Assembly: GCF_000315235.1 (NCBI RefSeq) | Contig: NZ_BALG01000186.1 | Location: 20,731 to 84,730 of the forward strand | Length of the DNA: 64,000 bases | DNA from: Paenibacillus popilliae ATCC 14706 | GTDB lineage: Bacteria > Bacillota > Bacilli > Paenibacillales > Paenibacillaceae | Reading direction: 5' to 3' | Part shown: piece after piece, positions 62,804-64,000 of the stretch | How positions within the stretch are numbered: position 1 is the stretch's first letter | How the letters are laid out: every line of letters starts with the position of its first letter | The notes under the pieces: model-generated | What the model was told of the DNA's origin: nothing | Databases searched by the model: none | Seen by the model: the letters and a program-made list of their open reading frames with translations, nothing else | Position numbers and translations under genes: made by a program

Positions 62804-63146
62804 ATTGAGGAATCCCTTAGAAAACTTCAACTGGATTATCTGGACTTAGTCCTTATCCATCAGCCGTTTAATGATTATTATGGAACGTATCGCGCGATGG
62901 AAGAACTTTATAAGGCGGGTAAAATCAAAGCGATCGGAGTAAGCAACTTCAACGCAACCTTACAAGAAATTGGCGATAAATATAACAAATCTACAGCCCA
63001 AGTTGCTTTACGTTTCTTGATTCAGAGAGGCGTAGTGGTGATTCCAAAAACGGTAAATAAAAATAGAATGGAAGAAAACTTCAACGTATTTGATTTTGAA
63101 CTAACGACAGAGGATATGGCAAAAATAGATGCACTGGATACAAGAA
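62804..63146 (+). pseudogene. Aldo-keto reductase remnant
   Basis: Beginning in a frame reading [20 protein letters not shown] it continues MEELYKAGKIKAIGVSNFN and then skips directly to LQEIGDKYNKSTAQVALRFL and IPKTVNKNRMEENFNVFDFE. The first ~90 residues (with the catalytic Tyr) and a ~60-residue internal block are missing. It fuses at about 63145 to the next fragment. Confidence 0.8.
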
Positions 63147-63935
63147 AGGCGATTTGGTCGTCGTTCCTTTTGCTTATAGAGATAACACATGTCCATTTTG
63201 CAAGAAGGATTGATGACTTCTTGTGAGCATGGGGGCTTTATGAGTGGCTGCCAGGCGGAATTTGTTCGAGTGCCTCAAGCACAGGGAAGTATGTTCAAAT
63301 TGCCTGACGAAATTGATGAAGACTCTCCTTTATTGCCGTCCCTGTTGACATTGTCTGACGTATACGGAACTGGCTATCATGCGGCGGTGATGGGAGGCGT
63401 GAATGAGAATACGACTGTAACGATTATTGGTGATGGAGCTGTTGGTCTTCTTGCTGTTCTGTCGGCGAAGAAACTCGGTGCCAACAAAATCATTCTCATG
63501 GGCCGCCATAAGGAGCGGACAGATCTTGGTATTGAATTCGGCGCCACAGACGTTATTCCTGAGCGCGGAGAAGAAGGCATAGCGAAAGTCCGAGAGCTGA
63601 CGAATGGTGAAGGAACACATGTCGTTCTTGAATGTGTCGGTCTGATGCCTGCTTACAAGATGAGTATTGGCGTTGTCCGGGCCGGCGGGGTTATCAGTCG
63701 TGTTGGTGTTCCGCAGTATGATGAAGCATCCATCGGCTTTGAAAGTCTTTTCGGGCGTAATATTACTCTTACGGGAGGTCCGGCACCAACGCGTGCATAC
63801 ATGGAAGAATTATTACCGGACATTTTTGACGGAACATCTGAACCTGGCTGTGTTTTTGACGTAACGATTGATCTGGACGGTGTTCCAGAGGGTTATCGTG
63901 CCATGAACTGTTTATTGCATACTAAAAATGCCTAG
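63145..63935 (+). pseudogene. Second zinc-type alcohol dehydrogenase remnant
   Basis: It starts mid-protein at KGDLVVVPFAYRDNTCPFCK, has a frameshift near 63207, then reads LMTSCEHGGFMSGCQAEFVR through the Rossmann motif GDGAVGLLAVLSAKKLGA to a natural end. The first ~90 residues with the catalytic zinc Cys and His are absent. The C-terminal ~240 residues are open from ATG 63189 and might still be translated, but without the catalytic domain half it is unlikely to be an active dehydrogenase. Confidence 0.78.
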
Positions 63936-64000
63936 AATTGCAGCGTAAAAGTGCTTAGATCAGATGCAAAAAAAAGGCACTTGTCAGCCCCTTACATTCC

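Overview
The window looks like chromosomal DNA of a mesophilic, endospore-forming Gram-positive bacterium, most likely a Paenibacillus. The reasons are strong GGAGG-type ribosome binding sites with frequent TTG and GTG starts, spore genes (SspH-type SASP, CotD-like coat protein, YjcZ-like small protein, Spo0E-like phosphatase), RNA leaders typical of Bacillales (T-box, M-box, tandem glycine riboswitch), a YerC regulator and Bacillus-like KhtTU and NrdIEF. Species is not determinable by eye. I saw no rRNA, tRNA, CRISPR array or intact transposon.

Layout. 0-2.6 kb: a truncated GH92 mannosidase gene with a divergent AraC regulator, then a LysR regulator. 2.6-11.7 kb: a probable Fur-controlled operon with a complete Opp/Dpp-type ABC importer (two components fused), a pair of paralogous amidotransferase-fold proteins, a zinc-type dehydrogenase and an MFS transporter. 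This looks like an uncharacterised iron or metallophore uptake locus. 12.3-14.9 kb: a TetR-controlled pair of SMR efflux proteins and a secreted protein. 15.2-18.8 kb: nrdIEF behind two NrdR boxes. 19-20.7 kb: T-box-controlled brnQ. 20.9-26.9 kb: an AT-richer accessory stretch with a membrane KAP NTPase (possible phage exclusion) and an RRNPP-type HTH-TPR receptor followed by two tandem copies of a signal-peptide gene, then a Spo0E-like gene.

27-34.6 kb: selO, several decayed genes (methionine aminopeptidase, FMN reductase, bshB2, barstar), a DUF1450 protein, an M-box Mg2+ riboswitch that leads to a tiny ORF and a YmaF-like protein instead of a Mg2+ transporter, a CotD-like gene and an oxalate decarboxylase with an altered lid. 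34.7-38.3 kb: a minus-strand cluster of two glycosyltransferases, a pyruvyltransferase and small Sm-like proteins, probably for spore or cell-surface glycan. 39.2-44.6 kb: tyrosine catabolism (aminotransferase, HPPD, HmgA, FAH family) with wrecked acetoacetate-handling genes. 44.9-49.5 kb: glycine-riboswitch-controlled AGCS symporter, CDF efflux protein and the KhtTU K+/H+ antiporter.

49.6-59.4 kb: sspH, a DUF1259 gene, a broken GMC oxidoreductase, genes resembling the ykoN/ykoP/ykoQ group around a two-component system, and an ABC-F ATPase. 59.7-64 kb: a broken subtilisin-like protease next to an intact DNA/RNA nuclease, and a chain of truncated dehydrogenase and aldo-keto reductase pieces. 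A recurring theme across the window is genes that keep both ends but have lost internal blocks. This indicates either active genome decay by deletion or assembly collapse.
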